DNA of 45,314 bases, from positions 1 through 45,314 of the forward strand of contig CAMBCF010000032.1 in the NCBI GenBank assembly GCA_945864585.1, given 5' to 3'. Both the position numbers and the translations under genes were made by a program. Under the pieces are notes generated by a model that made no database searches, had not been told where the DNA came from, and saw only the letters and a program-made list of their open reading frames with translations. The stretch comes from Bordetella parapertussis (GTDB lineage: Bacteria > Pseudomonadota > Gammaproteobacteria > Burkholderiales > SG8-41). How positions within the stretch are numbered: the stretch's first letter is position 1; every line of letters starts with the position of its first letter. Positions 1 through 7,732 of the stretch are shown here, in pieces.

Positions 1-17
1 CCCGGCTCTCGGCTGCG

Positions 18-722
18 GTGAAACCCGCCGAGTTCATCTACGATTTCCTCACCTGCTTTGGTTTGCCGAAGGCGACCATCGCCCGGTTAAAAGGCGCGGG
101 CGGGGTGAATCTCGCGAAAAAGGAAGGCTGCACGCTGCTCAAGACCAAGTTGTATTTCGAGCCGCTGCGCCCCGGCCTACACAATGCGGCGACGCCGATG
201 CAGGCGGTTGAGGCAGCGCAAAAGGATTCGCGCATTGCCGCGAACAAGCCGCGCTTCCTCATCGCCACAGACTTCAAGACGCTCGCCGCCTTCGACACGA
301 AGCGGAAAGACACCGTCGAGTTCCCCATCGGCGATCTGCATGAGCATTACACCTTCTTTCTTCCGCTGGCGGGGATGGAGAAGAGCACCGTCCATGCAGA
401 GGCCGAGGCGGATGTGAAGGCGGCGGAGAACATGGCCAAACTCTACGATCTCATCCGGGCCGACAATCCGCCCAAGACCCGCGCGGAACGCCATGCCCTC
501 AATGTCTTCCTCACCCGCCTCCTGTTTCGCTACTTCGCCGAGGACACCGACATCTTCCCGGACAAATCCTTCACCAGTGCCGTCGAAAGCTACACGCAGC
601 CGGACGGCTCCGACCTCGATGCGTTTCTCCAGCAGCTTTTCCTCACCCTAAACACCAAGGCCAAGGCGCGGGGCAAAACGCCGCAGCATCTGGCCGCTTC
701 GATAAAACTGGAGTCCGAATAG
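18..722 (+). pseudogene. N-terminal fragment of MmeI-like DNA methyltransferase/restriction enzyme
   Basis: The 234-residue product resembles the N-terminal and helical spacer regions of MmeI-type type IIL restriction-modification proteins or large class I DNA methyltransferases. Visible family-like stretches are the early FLTCFG..KATIARLK segment, the NVFLTRLLFRYFAEDT segment near residue 160 and the DGSDLDAFL..LF.TLNT segment near residue 200. Full family members are about 900 residues or more and carry the SAM-binding NPPY-type methylase domain, which is absent here. The frame is open to the window edge (codons for LSAA precede the GTG at 18), so the true start may lie upstream. The protein ends just where the family usually continues into a FPYVNGGLF-like motif, so it is a truncated remnant. 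It is unlikely to be active. Family assignment is by motif memory. Confidence 0.6.
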
Positions 723-850
723 GGTGGCGGATGCTGTTGCGTAACCAGCGCAGGATCAAACGGAATTTTATTAAGCTGGCACAGGCTGCCGAGCGCCCGC
801 AGCATGTCCAATGACAGCCACGATCGATCCACGCCTGCTCCCTGCGCGCC
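712..850 (-). pseudogene. Probable fragment of a type I secretion ABC transporter N-terminal (C39-like) domain
   Basis: Read on the minus strand from about 850 to 712, the translation contains SLDMLRALGSLCQLNKIP followed by FDPALVTQQHPPPY. This resembles the peptidase-like N-terminal domain of HlyB/LapB-type toxin and adhesin exporters, where a helix of the form L.AL..L..L..IP precedes a F.P.L..Q..PP segment. Only about 40 residues remain. No ATPase or membrane domain is present in the window. The similarity stops at the point where the MmeI-like fragment on the opposite strand ends. The assignment is inference from a short stretch and needs a profile search. Confidence 0.35.
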
Positions 851-966
851 GGCGTTGACGCACCGGCGGGCGGCTTAGGTTATTGCTATCTGATTATTGA
901 GGACAATACACCAAAATCTATGGCCGTGATTTTTTTCGGAATGCACGCCGAAACTTTATAGCGGTT
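851..966. other. Intergenic, no gene recognised
   Basis: This stretch separates the decayed junction from the stop codon of the MmgE/PrpD gene. It is moderately AT-rich around 880-960. I see no RNA gene, clear terminator or coding signal in it. Confidence 0.5.
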
Positions 967-2319
967 TCAGCCCACTCGCAGCACATCCATCAGCGCGCGC
1001 ACCGATTGCAATTCCTCAAGCCGCGTCAGGGTGTCGAGAACCGACGCCATTTGTGCATCACCGAGCCGTCCTTTCGCGCCCTTGCGGAACTTGGTCTCGA
1101 TCTCGGCGCGCGTCATGCGATTTTTTGGTGTGCCCTTGGGTTCATCGCAACGCGCAGTGAAAACCGCGCCGGATGTCATTTCCACATCGACGATGGCCTG
1201 CACGCCGCTCAATGCCGCATCGGCTACGAGTTCCACCTGCTCCAAGGCGAAGCGGCGCACCTCAGGATCGTTAAAACGCGCCGGTTCGAATTGATCCACC
1301 CACAATTCACGGTCAAACAACACTATCGCCGCGGTGTAGTAGACCGAGCCTGACGCCTCCCACTTGCCGCTGATGCTGCGCCGGTGCGCATAAGCGTCGA
1401 ACGATGCTTTGCTCAGATGAATGCGCAGGCGGCTCACGTCCAAAGCGTTGAGCGCATGCTGCTGTATCAGCTCGAACAGCGCACTGACGAACGCCTGATT
1501 GGCGGCCGAGGTCGGCCACGGCCGCAGGGCGATTTGTTCCAGCTCCCAGCGTTCGCCTAGCCCTTCAGTTGCAGCATCCGCAGGCGCGCCGCCGCTGTAG
1601 GTGGAATAAAAACCACCGTCCGGCGCGGTTAAAAACTCGCGCGTTGCGACGAAATCCTGCTCGGCCAGCAGCGCCGCCATCAGACCGGAAAGCGCACCGC
1701 GAAACTGGTGAAATTTCACCGACGAGGTGCCCCACGCCGCAAAGGTTCCGGCAGCCTGGCTGCCGGCAAGCCCGAATGCCATAGCCATTTTATCTGGATC
1801 GAATTGCAACAGGCGGCCGGCGGCAGCCGCAGCGCCGAAAGGCCCGATCACACCCGGGCCGTGCCAGCCCCGCTCACGAAACGCGCGATAGTCGAGGCCG
1901 GCGCCGATGCGCGTGGTTACTTCGAAGCCGGCCGTCAGCGCCGTCAGCAAATCGCGGCCATTGGCATTCTCGCGCTCGGCGATGGCTAGCGCCGGCGGCA
2001 CCACCACCGGCTGCAGGTGTGTGGCTGTAGGGCGGTAGACATCGCACAGCGACACCGAGGTAATCAAAAATCCATTAAGCGCGGTAGCGCCGGTCAGCGA
2101 CAGCCGCCCGCCGCCGATGATGCTGCTCTCCTCCGACTTACCGAGCGCGGCGGCAAAGCGCGACACCTTCGGCATATCCTCCCCTTCGTAACCGGCGAGC
2201 GCGCACGCCAGCGCGTCAAGCAACAGGTCCTTGCAACGCTCGCGCACGCGGTGCGGAATATCCTCAAAGCGCAATTGCGCAGCGAAGCGCGCGAAAGTTT
2301 GTGTGAGATCGTTTTTCAT
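967..2319 (-). CDS. MmgE/PrpD family protein
   Basis: The 450-residue protein has the length and motifs of the MmgE/PrpD family, which includes 2-methylcitrate dehydratase and cis-aconitate decarboxylase. Family-like features are the N-terminal RCKDLLLDALACALAG helix, the RGWHGPGVIGPFGAAAAAG region near residue 150 and the SSVKFHQFRGALSGLMAALLA region near residue 205. The last residues of the long conserved core include HRRSISGKWEASGSVYY in place of the more usual KHP-type segment. Substrates of most family members are unknown; they act on hydroxy-tricarboxylates or related acids in the cytoplasm. The ATG overlaps the ancestral stop of the upstream quinone oxidoreductase gene (TGATG), so the two were translationally coupled. 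A true 2-methylcitrate dehydratase role is unlikely because no prpB or prpC is nearby. Confidence 0.88.
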   Translation of the reverse strand: MKNDLTQTFARFAAQLRFEDIPHRVRERCKDLLLDALACALAGYEGEDMPKVSRFAAALGKSEESSIIGGGRLSLTGATALNGFLITSVSLCDVYRPTATHLQPVVVPPALAIAERENANGRDLLTALTAGFEVTTRIGAGLDYRAFRERGWHGPGVIGPFGAAAAAGRLLQFDPDKMAMAFGLAGSQAAGTFAAWGTSSVKFHQFRGALSGLMAALLAEQDFVATREFLTAPDGGFYSTYSGGAPADAATEGLGERWELEQIALRPWPTSAANQAFVSALFELIQQHALNALDVSRLRIHLSKASFDAYAHRRSISGKWEASGSVYYTAAIVLFDRELWVDQFEPARFNDPEVRRFALEQVELVADAALSGVQAIVDVEMTSGAVFTARCDEPKGTPKNRMTRAEIETKFRKGAKGRLGDAQMASVLDTLTRLEELQSVRALMDVLRVG

Positions 2320-3073
2320 CAGGGGATCAATAGAATCTTGCCAAAACTGGACCTGTCCTCAAGACGGCGATGCGCGTCTGCGACCTGCGACAAAGGGTAC
2401 ACCTTGTCGATATGGTGTCTATGCCCACCGAATCGTAGACCACATCAACGCCCTCACCGCCGGTAAATGCCTGCACCGCCGCAACGCAGTCGGACTCTGT
2501 ATAAAGGATGCTGTCATCTGCCCCTAATGTTTTGATCAGTAATGCTTTTTCGGTGGTGGATACCGTTCCATAGACAATAGCGCCGGCGCGCTTGGCAAAT
2601 TGCGTCAGCAGACTGCCTACACCACCGGCCGCAGCATGAATCAACACGCGATGACCTTTGCGCAGTGGAAAGGTACTGGTGCTCAGATAGTGCGCGGTCA
2701 AGCCGTGATCAAATATTGCTGCGGCATCCTGAAACGACAATTCCGCGGGCAGCCTGACCAGTCGATTTGCTGCAACAACCTGATACTCGGCATACGCGCC
2801 GAGGGTATCGCCGGCGTAGTAGACGACACGGTCTGCGATGGCCCAACCGCTCACGCCGGCACCTACGTCATCCACAATGCCTGCGGCCTCGATGCCGGGG
2901 ATCAGCGGTAACGCTCTGTTGTAAATTCCCGTGCGTATGAAAGCGTCGCGGCGGTTAAGACCGATGGCCTTGATACGCACTCGCACCTGACCCTCGCCAG
3001 GTTCGGGACAGGGAAGCTCGACGTACTCCAGCACCTCGGGGCCGCCGTGTTTGCGTACCAGTACAGCCTTCAA
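2319..3073 (-). pseudogene. Quinone oxidoreductase (zinc-less MDR family), internally deleted and frameshifted
   Basis: The first 225 or so residues are a normal NADPH:quinone reductase of the medium-chain dehydrogenase family: a GroES-like N-terminus (GPEVLEYVE, GLNRRDAFIRTGIY) and a Rossmann motif AAAGGVGSLLTQFAKRAGA. After VVYDSVGIDT the annotated frame turns to nonsense and stops at 2327. In another frame the true C-terminus is intact: DKVYPLSQVADAHRRLEDRS then SFGKILLIP and a stop at 2319-2321. About 75 residues between the two parts are missing compared with the usual length of about 325. The deletion point lies near 2405-2415 and shifts the frame. The ancestral stop overlaps the MmgE/PrpD start by one base. 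The enzyme is probably non-functional, because part of the catalytic and dimerisation region is lost. Confidence 0.8.
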
Positions 3074-3166
3074 GGGGAATCACTTTGCAATGGGAATTTT
3101 GAATATACTGTCGCCACATGTCTGTGTAAAGCAATCGACACGAAAATAAAACCCGCCACAATCAGA

Positions 3167-4138
3167 GTGCTGACGTTGAGGCTTGCGCTGGCCGCGCCGC
3201 TGCTGGCCGCCACCGCCAGCGCGCAAACAAATCCCGTCGCTGCCTATCCGCACAAACCGGTGAGGGTCGTGGTCGCAGTTGCGCCGGGTGGCGGCATAGA
3301 TACCGCAGCGCGCATCCTCGTCGAGCAGGTGCGGCAAAAGTTGGGACAGCCTTTCGTCATTGATAATCGGGGCGGCGCCGCCGGCAACGTGGGCGCAGGC
3401 CTGGTATTTCATGCCGCGCCGGATGGCTACACTATTCTGGCTTCTTCACTATCCCCGATCACGATTGCCGGCTTGCTCAGCAAGAATCTTAATTTTGATC
3501 CGACGGCGTTCGAACCGATAGTAGTGATGTCGCGCATCCCCAACGTGCTGGTAACGCGGCACAATTTGCCGGTTGGTTCGGTGAAGGAATTGCTGGCCTA
3601 CATCCACGCCAATGCAGGCAGGGTGAACTACGCATCGCCGGGCGCCGCCACCGCGGCGTATCTGAGCGCCGCGTTGTTCACGCAGATTACCCGCACCCAC
3701 CTCATACACATACCGTACAAGGGCACCGCGCCTTCGCTAGTCGATCTGGTTGGTGGTCACGTCGATCTTACCTTCGCCCAAGTCGCCGCCATCCTGCCAC
3801 TGTATAAGGACGGCAGGCTCAAGGTGCTGGCGACGGCAACCCATGAACGGATTGAGTTTCTGCCCGACATTCCGACATTGGCGGAGGTAGGCGTGCGCGG
3901 CGCAGAGTCGGATACGTGGAATGCCATCAGCGTACCGCCTAAGACCCCTGCAGCCATCATCGGCAGGCTGAATAGCGCTTTCAACGAAGCCCTGAACGCG
4001 CCGGAGGTTAGCACCCGCTACCGCACGCTCTACATGTCCTCCGGCATCGGCGACCTCGCCGCAACGCGGAAATTCGTTAAGGACGAGACCGTCCGCTGGC
4101 GCAATGTGATACGTGCCGCCGGCCTCAAGCCGGAATAG
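3167..4138 (+). CDS. Bug/TctC family tripartite tricarboxylate transporter substrate-binding protein
   Basis: This is a periplasmic solute-binding protein of the Bug (TctC) family, which binds small carboxylates such as citrate, glutamate or aromatic acids. The signal peptide is LRLALAAPLLAATASAQ. The mature protein starts with the family opening YPHKPVRVVVAVAPGGGIDTAAR, and then VIDNRGGAAGNVG, APDGYTIL, NYASPG and HIPYKGTAPSLVDLVGG. I prefer a GTG start at 3167 (323 residues) over a longer open frame from 3047, because the longer one would overlap the divergent quinone oxidoreductase and put about 40 odd residues before the signal peptide. No strong Shine-Dalgarno is seen. No TctA/TctB membrane genes are in the window, so it is an orphan receptor. 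Confidence 0.88.
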   Translation: MLTLRLALAAPLLAATASAQTNPVAAYPHKPVRVVVAVAPGGGIDTAARILVEQVRQKLGQPFVIDNRGGAAGNVGAGLVFHAAPDGYTILASSLSPITIAGLLSKNLNFDPTAFEPIVVMSRIPNVLVTRHNLPVGSVKELLAYIHANAGRVNYASPGAATAAYLSAALFTQITRTHLIHIPYKGTAPSLVDLVGGHVDLTFAQVAAILPLYKDGRLKVLATATHERIEFLPDIPTLAEVGVRGAESDTWNAISVPPKTPAAIIGRLNSAFNEALNAPEVSTRYRTLYMSSGIGDLAATRKFVKDETVRWRNVIRAAGLKPE

Positions 4139-4254
4139 CGGCGCAGCGCGCGCCGTTAAGGCTTTCGAGTGCGGTGCTGCGCTGTTGCAATCGTGGCGCG
4201 AGGAATAGAATACGCGCTTCGCCGTTTCACGCTATTCACCACAAGGAGATAGAC

Positions 4255-4692
4255 ATGGGTAAATTACGCCACATTGCCATAGCCGTTCTGAATACCGATG
4301 AGGCTGCAAAGTTCTATGAGCAGGCGTTCGGCATGACGCGGGTGCGCCAATCGGCCAGCTCAGTCATGCTGACCGATGGCGTGATCAGCCTCGCCATCCT
4401 CGATAACAAGACCAGCCACGAGGCGATCGGCCACAACGGCCTGCATCACGTCGGTTTTATTGCGGACGATGTCGATGATGCCGCAGACAAGGCTGAAAGT
4501 TGCGGCGCAGTGTATGCCGACAAAGCCGAGAATGTCGCCAAACGCTTTGCAAACCGCGGCCAGCTTAAAGACGGCCAGGTCACCGCTGAAGGCAAGCAAC
4601 AGGAGCAGCGCAAGTATGTCGATCCGAATGGTCTCAAATTCGACATCGTCAACAATATGCATGCGCGCAATTCGTGGCGTCTGGCGGTTTGA
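4255..4692 (+). CDS. VOC (glyoxalase/dioxygenase-fold) family protein
   Basis: The 145-residue protein has the vicinal-oxygen-chelate fold pattern: an opening strand with LRHIAIAVLNTDEAAKFYE, a central GLHHVGFIADDVDDAADK strand and helix, and a closing YVDPNGLKFDIV strand. One candidate metal ligand is His in RHIA, another His in LHHVGF. The last position, often Glu, is Asp here (LKFDIV). The ATG at 4255 is chosen because AAGGAG lies 7 bases upstream; the frame is open further upstream without a better start. VOC proteins include lyases, epimerases, dioxygenases and resistance proteins; the reaction here cannot be named. It lies between two Bug genes in the same direction, so it may belong to the same catabolic unit. 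Confidence 0.8.
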   Translation: MGKLRHIAIAVLNTDEAAKFYEQAFGMTRVRQSASSVMLTDGVISLAILDNKTSHEAIGHNGLHHVGFIADDVDDAADKAESCGAVYADKAENVAKRFANRGQLKDGQVTAEGKQQEQRKYVDPNGLKFDIVNNMHARNSWRLAV

Positions 4693-4728
4693 TAATGTGC
4701 GGTTTGTAAGCGCCCTACAACCCCCTTG

Positions 4729-4930
4729 CTAGTGCAGTGCTTCACTCCATGCGGCACTTATGCAACGGCACGGCACCAGCGAGACTCCTCCCCTTTCAAG
4801 GGGGAGAGCGCAGCGAGGGGGCATCTGGGAGGGGGATGGGGTAATGGCGCGTGAATGCCACCCCATCCCCGCCCTAGCCCTCCCCTTGAAGGGGAGGGAA
4901 TGTCTCATGAATTGTGAAGCAGTACACTAG
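4729..4930 (+). mobile_element. MITE-like element, copy 1 (202 bp)
   Basis: The element begins CTAGTGCAGTGCTTCAC and ends GTGAAGCAGTACACTAG, which are near-perfect terminal inverted repeats of 17 bases ending in CTAG. Inside are two short palindromes built on TCCCCTTTCAAGGGG and CCCTCCCCTTGAAGGGGAGG. It has no ORF. A second copy in reverse orientation lies at 34649-34833. Copy 1 has an extra stretch containing GAGAGCGCAGCGAGGGGG that copy 2 lacks. The CTAG ends could be part of the repeat or a target duplication. The features fit a non-autonomous miniature transposable element. Confidence 0.75.
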
Positions 4931-4943
4931 AGCGGTGGTGCGG

Positions 4944-5906
4944 ATGAAATGTGCCTTCTGCACGCCGCTCGCAGTTATCGCATTGGTGTTACCAGCGGTC
5001 GCTTGGGCGCAACCCTATCCCACCAAGCCGATGCGCATGATCTCGGCGTTCGCGCCCGGTGGCGGCACCGACATACTGGCGCGGGCTATCGCAACACCGA
5101 TGTCGGAAACGTTCGGACAAGCTGTCATTGTCGACAACCGCCCCGGCGCAGGCGGCGCGATGGGTTCCGAGTTGGTGGCGCGCGCCGCGCCGGACGGCTA
5201 TACCGTCATCATCGTCGCCAGTACCTATGCGGCGACTTCGGCCTATAGCCCGCCCTCGTACGAGGCGATTACCGGCATACAACCGATTATTCTGCTGGGC
5301 ACCACTGCACTGGTGATGACGGTGCATCCTTCCATCCCGGCAAAAAGCGTACGCGAACTTATCGATCACGCCAGGGCCAACCCCGGCCGGCTCAACTACG
5401 CTTCGGTCGGCGCCGGCAGTGTGCCGCACTTCGCGCAAGAGCTATTCAAGCTGCAGACGGGCATTGATATGCTGCATGTTCCCTACAAGGGCGCCGGTCC
5501 GGCATTGATCGCGCTGGCCGGGGCGGAAGTTCAGCTCACCACATTGAGTCTGGTCGCTGTCATCCCGCATATCAAGGCGGGACGGCTGCGCGCGCTTGGC
5601 GTCACCACGCCCGCGCGCGCGAGCCTGTTGCCGGAGCTGCCGGCCATCAATGAAACCGTGCCAGGATTCGAAGTCGTGCACTGGTACGGCATCTGGGGGC
5701 CGAAGGGCATGCCGCAGGCCATCGTTACGCGCTGGAATCAGGAGGTGGCGAGAATTCTGCGCACCGACGAAATGAAAAATCGCACGCGCGCGGAAGGACT
5801 GGAATCCGCCGGCGGCCCGCCGCAGGAATTCGCCGACCTCATTCGACGCGATGTCGAAAAATGGCGCAAGGTCGTGAAAGCGGCGAAGATCAAACGTGAG
5901 GATTGA
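4944..5906 (+). CDS. Bug/TctC family substrate-binding protein
   Basis: This periplasmic Bug protein has the signal peptide FCTPLAVIALVLPAVAWAQ and the mature family start YPTKPMRMISAFAPGGGTDILAR. Other family segments are VIVDNRPGAGGAMGSE, APDGYTVI, LNYASVGAGS, HVPYKGAG and the C-terminal EFADLIRRDVEKWRKVVKAA. With the ATG at 4944 the protein has 320 residues. The open frame begins at 4914, but those ten codons lie inside the MITE-like element, so they are not the native start. The element ends 13 bases before this ATG, so it must have replaced or separated the original leader and perhaps the promoter. A short coding gap links it to a Bug remnant downstream. Confidence 0.88.
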   Translation: MKCAFCTPLAVIALVLPAVAWAQPYPTKPMRMISAFAPGGGTDILARAIATPMSETFGQAVIVDNRPGAGGAMGSELVARAAPDGYTVIIVASTYAATSAYSPPSYEAITGIQPIILLGTTALVMTVHPSIPAKSVRELIDHARANPGRLNYASVGAGSVPHFAQELFKLQTGIDMLHVPYKGAGPALIALAGAEVQLTTLSLVAVIPHIKAGRLRALGVTTPARASLLPELPAINETVPGFEVVHWYGIWGPKGMPQAIVTRWNQEVARILRTDEMKNRTRAEGLESAGGPPQEFADLIRRDVEKWRKVVKAAKIKRED

Positions 5907-5916
5907 TTTTGCGTAA

Positions 5917-6294
5917 CACCTGCTTGTTGATGTTGTTGCTGAACACGACCTTGCAAAAGTGCGCGCGCTGGCCGTTACCACCAGCGGCAAACGCCTGTCG
6001 TCCGTGCCCGAAGTGCCGTCGATGAGCGAAGCGGGCGTGCCCGGCATGGTGATCGATGCCAAGTACGGACTGGTGGGTCCGGCGGGCCTGCCACGCGCAG
6101 TGGTTACGCGGCTGCACGGCGAAGTGGTCAAGGCGCTGACGGTGCAGAGCGTGAAAGAGCGCTACGCTGCTCAGGACGCGGAATTGGTGGGCAACTCGCC
6201 CGAGGAATATGCCGGGCTAATCCGCAACGAAGTGCGGCGCTGGGCCGAGGTCATCAAAACCTCGGGGATTACGCTTAAATCGCAGAACCCGTAG
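5917..6294 (+). pseudogene. C-terminal remnant of a Bug/TctC binding protein
   Basis: The frame holds only the last third of a Bug protein: VRALAVTTSGKRLSSVPEVP, then MSEAGVPGMV, YGLVGPAGLPRAVVTRLH and the end EEYAGLIRNEVRRWAEVIK. The N-terminal two thirds, including the signal peptide and the PGGG and DNRxGAGG motifs, are missing. In-frame codons begin after a stop at 5914 and carry HLLVDVVAEHDLAK before the family match. It sits 10 bases behind an intact Bug gene, so it may be the leftover of a tandem duplicate after deletion. It could not be exported as it stands. Confidence 0.8.
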
Positions 6295-6443
6295 CCCGGA
6301 AGAAGCGTAGCGTATTCCGGGATAGCGTCCACGAATGGCCCAAATCCCTGACACTATCCTTGTGTGCAACGGACCCCGCTTTCATGCATACTATTTGCAA
6401 TGCAATCATCGCTTCCCGTAATACGCTTCGCTTCTTACGGGCT
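6291..6443. repeat. Inverted pair of REP-like repeats (REPIN-like)
   Basis: A 32-base unit starting GTAGCCCGGAAGAAGCG and ending GTATTCCGGGA lies at 6291-6322. The reverse complement of 6411-6443 reads GTAGCCCGTAAGAAGCG ... GTATTACGGGAA, differing at only a few positions. The two units face each other around an 88-base spacer. Each unit is itself imperfectly palindromic. This fits the organisation of REP doublets scattered by RAYT-type transposases. No such transposase is in the window. The unit lies between a Bug remnant and the acyl-CoA dehydrogenase. Confidence 0.7.
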
Positions 6444-6515
6444 ACAATTCAAGCACAAGGAAACATCCTTCTTCTTCAATAATAAGAAAATAGTTCTGCA
6501 ACTGAGCACACCCTC

Positions 6516-7724
6516 ATGGATTTCTCCCTCACGCAAGACCAGCAACGCTGGCGCAATCGCGCGCGCGAATTCACCGAAACGATCATCAAGCCCGACGTGA
6601 TGCGCCGCGACCGGTTGCCCACCGCCGCCGAGCGCATACCGTGGGACTGGATACGCGAAGCCGACAAACAGGGCATACGCACGCTGGGCGTGCCCGCATC
6701 ATTTGGCGGCGCTGGCAGCGATATTTTTACCCTGTGTCTGGTCGGCGAAGAACTTGCGGCCGGTGATCTTGGCTTCGCGGTAATCATGGATCAGTGCTGG
6801 AAAATGGCGCATCTATTCAGTGCAGCGATGAACAGCGAGCAGCAGCAGCGCTTCATACCAAAGTTCGTCGCCGACCCTGAGGCTACTACCGCGATTGCGA
6901 TCACCGAACCCGGCGCAGGTTCCGATCATCAGGGGTTTTACGACGCCCCCGATATCGATTTCAAAACCACAGCGGTGCGTGACGGTGACGACTACGTGAT
7001 CAACGGCACCAAGCGTTATGTCTCCAACGGCGGCATGGCCACGCTCTATTTCGTGGTCGCGCGCACCGATCCGCAAAAAACGCTGCGTGAAGGCGGCAGC
7101 ATCTTTGTTGTGCCCTCGGACACGCCGGGATTTCGCGCGGGATTTTTCCATGAAAAAAGCAGCCAGCGGCTCGCCACCAATGGCACTTTTCACTTCGAGA
7201 ATTGCCGCGTGCCGGCGAGTAATATGCTGGTAGGCGAAGGCCTGCTCGGCCGCTTACGCAGCAATTATATGTGGGGCAGCAAGGCCGAGGCCGCAGCTAC
7301 TGCGCTGGGCGTGGGCCGCGCGGCGTACGAGTACGCGCTCGATTACGCGAAAAAGCGCGTGCAGGGCGGCAAGCCGATAGTCGAACAGCAAGCGGTGGCG
7401 ATGATACTCGGTATCATGGCGATGAAGCTCGACGCCGCGCGCCTGCAAATCTGGAAAGCAGCATGGCTCGCCGACCGCCAACAGCCCGAAGCGCGCGCGC
7501 TGGGCTTGCTGGCCAAGGTCAACGCCTCGGAAACGGCTTTCGAATGCTGCCGATTAGCCGGGGAGATTCTGGGCGGCGCATCGATCATGCACGAGCACCC
7601 TGTTGAAAAGTATCTTCGCGATGCGTCAAGCTTTTTGCATTCGGACGGCACTAATCAGCTGTGCCTGCTGCGGGCTTCGCAGGCGATTGCGACTCAGGGG
7701 CATGCTGCGTTGTATGGGTTTTGA
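6516..7724 (+). CDS. Acyl-CoA dehydrogenase family protein with Asp at the catalytic position
   Basis: The 402-residue protein is a flavin-dependent acyl-CoA dehydrogenase, oxidising an acyl-CoA thioester at the alpha-beta bond in the cytoplasm and passing electrons to an electron-transfer flavoprotein. The N-terminal helical domain begins DFSLTQDQQRWRNRAREF. The middle beta domain has AIAITEPGAGSDHQG and the VSNGG segment. The C-terminal domain has EILGGASIMHEHPVEKYLRDA. The segment that usually reads YEGT, with the catalytic Glu, is HSDGT here, giving Asp377. Some alicyclic acyl-CoA dehydrogenases are reported to use Asp, so the enzyme may still be active on an unusual substrate. The substrate is not identifiable. 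Confidence 0.88.
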   Translation: MDFSLTQDQQRWRNRAREFTETIIKPDVMRRDRLPTAAERIPWDWIREADKQGIRTLGVPASFGGAGSDIFTLCLVGEELAAGDLGFAVIMDQCWKMAHLFSAAMNSEQQQRFIPKFVADPEATTAIAITEPGAGSDHQGFYDAPDIDFKTTAVRDGDDYVINGTKRYVSNGGMATLYFVVARTDPQKTLREGGSIFVVPSDTPGFRAGFFHEKSSQRLATNGTFHFENCRVPASNMLVGEGLLGRLRSNYMWGSKAEAAATALGVGRAAYEYALDYAKKRVQGGKPIVEQQAVAMILGIMAMKLDAARLQIWKAAWLADRQQPEARALGLLAKVNASETAFECCRLAGEILGGASIMHEHPVEKYLRDASSFLHSDGTNQLCLLRASQAIATQGHAALYGF

Positions 7725-7732
7725 CACGGCTA

